The translations under genes and the position numbers were made by a program. Below the pieces are notes generated by a model. That model made no database searches and had not been told where the DNA came from. It was given only the letters and a program-made list of their open reading frames with translations. From NCBI GenBank assembly GCA_030670015.1, contig DAOVCM010000032.1:1-7593 (forward strand): a stretch of 7,593 bases of DNA, given 5' to 3'. Shown in pieces: positions 7,501 through 7,593 of the stretch. This stretch comes from Candidatus Bathyarchaeota archaeon (GTDB lineage Archaea > Thermoproteota > Bathyarchaeia > TCS64). The stretch's first letter is position 1, and each line of letters opens with the position of its first letter.

Positions 7501-7537
7501 CGCCTACGACTAGGACGGCACCTACTTTGTCAGTCAA
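4529..7537 (-). CDS. hdrA: Large double-flavin heterodisulfide reductase subunit A
   Basis: HdrA is the flavin hub of the complex: it takes electrons from MvhD and splits them between ferredoxin and HdrC/HdrB. This version has 1002 aa, against ~650 in methanogens. Seen, in order: FAD/NAD-binding fold 1 with GGGIAG at 12-17; TFPTNDCAMC with C56/C59; inserted ferredoxin, C108-C118 and C155-C165 (two CxxCxxCxxxC); a cluster motif C248, C261, C265/C266. Then comes the usual HdrA N-terminal domain in the middle of the protein: CHCG C454/C456, C489, SCTPRTHEP at C514, CSWVHMHEP at C546. Next are FAD fold 2 with GGGVSG at 593-598 and no ferredoxin insert, a second cluster motif (C737, C748, C752/C753), and a C-terminal two-cluster ferredoxin (C931-C941, C964-C974). 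Two FAD and about seven [4Fe-4S] are inferred from motifs. The TTG start has a perfect GGAGGTGAT upstream. Cytoplasmic; no signal or membrane segment. HdrA proteins near this size are known in some sulfate reducers and uncultured archaea (from memory). Confidence 0.95.
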   Translation of the reverse strand: MTDKVGAVLVVGGGIAGIQASLDLANSGFKVFMLEKLSSIGGVMTQLDKTFPTNDCAMCILAPKLVGAGRHPNVDLITYTKLKSVEGEAGNFKVTVNKLARRVDPDKCTGCGICAQKCPVSAIDEYNEGFSERPSIFIRYPQAIPLTFTIDREKCIGCGICSEVCKPGAIMYDEEDVEVVLNVGSIILAPGFESFDANILGEYGYGRYPNVVTSIEFERILSATGPYGGTVLRPSDGKLPRRVAFIQCVGSRDERVKNPYCSSVCCMYAIKEAVIAQEHNPGLKTTIFFMDIRAFGKEFDDYYTRADEEHGVTFIRCRVSHVDEEPDTHDLFITYDEDDIVKRVKFYMVVLTVGMKPPADAKKFVDILGIELNNHGFCKTGVFSPLETTRPGIYVCGAFSSPKDIPDSVAQASGAASKAAKMIASERDTLITSVEYPPERLVEGQEPRIGVFVCHCGINIGGVVDVPAVVEYANSLQNVAYAESNLYTCSQDTQENMKEKIIEHDLNRVVVASCTPRTHEPLFRETLQSAGLNPYLFEMANIRDQCSWVHMHEPEAATEKAKDLVRMAVAKARLLQPLQKPKVKVTPVALVIGGGVSGMTAALEIAEQGYEVHLLEKENVLGGNLRKIRYVLGGEDPQERLTDLITRVEGNENINVHLRTYMKETSGYVGNFETTILNDGEETVINHGVVIIATGGVEYTPTEYFYGLEDSVMTQLELEEKLADGQFKPNSVVMIQCVGSRCEERHYCSRVCCNDAVKNALKIHEVNPNAAVFVLYKDMRTYGFNEDYYREARRKGVMFIRYDDDHKPLVSNDGGLEVSVIDPVLREKVIIEPDTIVLSAGIIPSPDNPRLSGLLKVPLSKDGFFLEAHMKLRPLDFATDGIFLCGLAHGPKSIDESISQACGAAARAMTIISRPMLEIEGAIAHVNEDYCSGCRMCEAVCEFNAIEMVEEEGKLHSRVVEELCKGCGVCASTCPSGAITVGHFTDDEILSQVRAAFLEVRA
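4537..4544 (-). promoter_or_regulatory. Ribosome-binding site of mvhD
   Basis: GGAGGTGA on the minus strand, 4 bases before the mvhD ATG (8 from the end of GGAG), encoded within the last hdrA codons. The match to the 16S rRNA tail is nearly complete. Confidence 0.65.
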
Positions 7538-7593
7538 CGTATCACCTCCAGGGCTCTATAAAACGGGGTATCTCCCTCGATCTTGTCAAATGA
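7534..7593 (-). CDS. C-terminal end of an unidentified upstream gene
   Basis: An open frame enters from the right edge and encodes 19 residues, SFDKIEGDTPFYRALEVIR, before a TGA at 7536-7534. That stop shares bases with the hdrA TTG start (TTGA), the same junction type seen between mvhA and the protease gene. This makes a genuine gene end likely. Product not recognised: the fragment is too short for any motif. If real, the hdrA-to-protease operon extends further upstream and its promoter is outside the window. The alternative is that this is noncoding leader that happens to stay open for 20 codons. Confidence 0.5.
   Translation of the reverse strand, partial: SFDKIEGDTPFYRALEVIR
7541..7549 (-). 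promoter_or_regulatory. Strong ribosome-binding site deciding the TTG start of hdrA
   Basis: GGAGGTGAT on the minus strand is a nine-base match to the consensus anti-16S sequence, with GGAGG 7 bases before the TTG at 7537-7535. It explains use of a non-ATG start that overlaps the preceding stop codon as TTGA. Confidence 0.75.

Noticed and set aside
7554..7562. TATA-like TTTTATAG and a TTGACA-like string (near 7584-7589) on the minus strand upstream of hdrA
   Set aside because: Both lie in what appears to be coding sequence of the upstream gene. The spacing between them is about 23 bases, too long for a bacterial promoter, and the TATA-like string is too close to the start codon to leave room for a leader containing the ribosome-binding site.
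1..7593. CRISPR arrays, tRNA or rRNA genes, insertion sequences, terminators
   Set aside because: None seen: the whole window is protein-coding on the minus strand, with spacers of at most one base.

Overview
The window is one uninterrupted minus-strand gene cluster. It encodes a cytoplasmic [NiFe] hydrogenase joined to a heterodisulfide reductase, the MvhADG-HdrABC type of flavin-based electron-bifurcating complex. In transcription order (right to left) it holds: the last 19 codons of an unidentified gene (7534-7593), hdrA (4529-7537), mvhD (4089-4532), hdrC (3575-4096), hdrB (2713-3573), mvhG (1738-2712), mvhA (278-1741) and the first two thirds of a hydrogenase maturation protease gene that runs off the left edge (1-281). 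There is essentially no intergenic DNA. Neighbouring genes overlap by 4 or 8 bases, abut exactly, or are one base apart, so the cluster is almost certainly one translationally coupled transcript whose promoter lies beyond position 7593. All supported genes are on the minus strand.

How the parts should work together, from the known methanogen complex: MvhA and MvhG oxidise H2 at the NiFe site and pass electrons along iron-sulfur clusters to the [2Fe-2S] protein MvhD, which hands them to HdrA. FAD in HdrA splits electron pairs, sending one electron to ferredoxin (low potential) and one through HdrC to HdrB, whose two noncubane [4Fe-4S] clusters reduce a disulfide such as CoM-S-S-CoB. The protease at the end of the operon should mature MvhA, which carries the cleavable C-terminal peptide that such enzymes remove.

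The main departure from the textbook complex is HdrA. It is 1002 residues, against roughly 650 for the methanogen protein, and has two FAD modules. An extra N-terminal flavin module carries the inserted ferredoxin domain. The second half starts with the CHCG domain that normally opens HdrA, continues with a flavin module lacking the ferredoxin insert, and ends with the usual C-terminal ferredoxin. The cofactor set is therefore redistributed and expanded (two FAD, about seven [4Fe-4S] by motif count).

Organism: an anaerobe. Gene content, frequent AGG/AGA arginine and ATA isoleucine codons (5 of 8 Arg and 6 of 15 Ile in the protease fragment), TTG/GTG starts and strong GGAGGTGA ribosome-binding sites favour an archaeon. 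It could be a methanogen or a non-methanogenic, possibly uncultured, lineage. An anaerobic bacterium with a related Hdr-Mvh cluster cannot be excluded. No gene here shows which disulfide is the real substrate.
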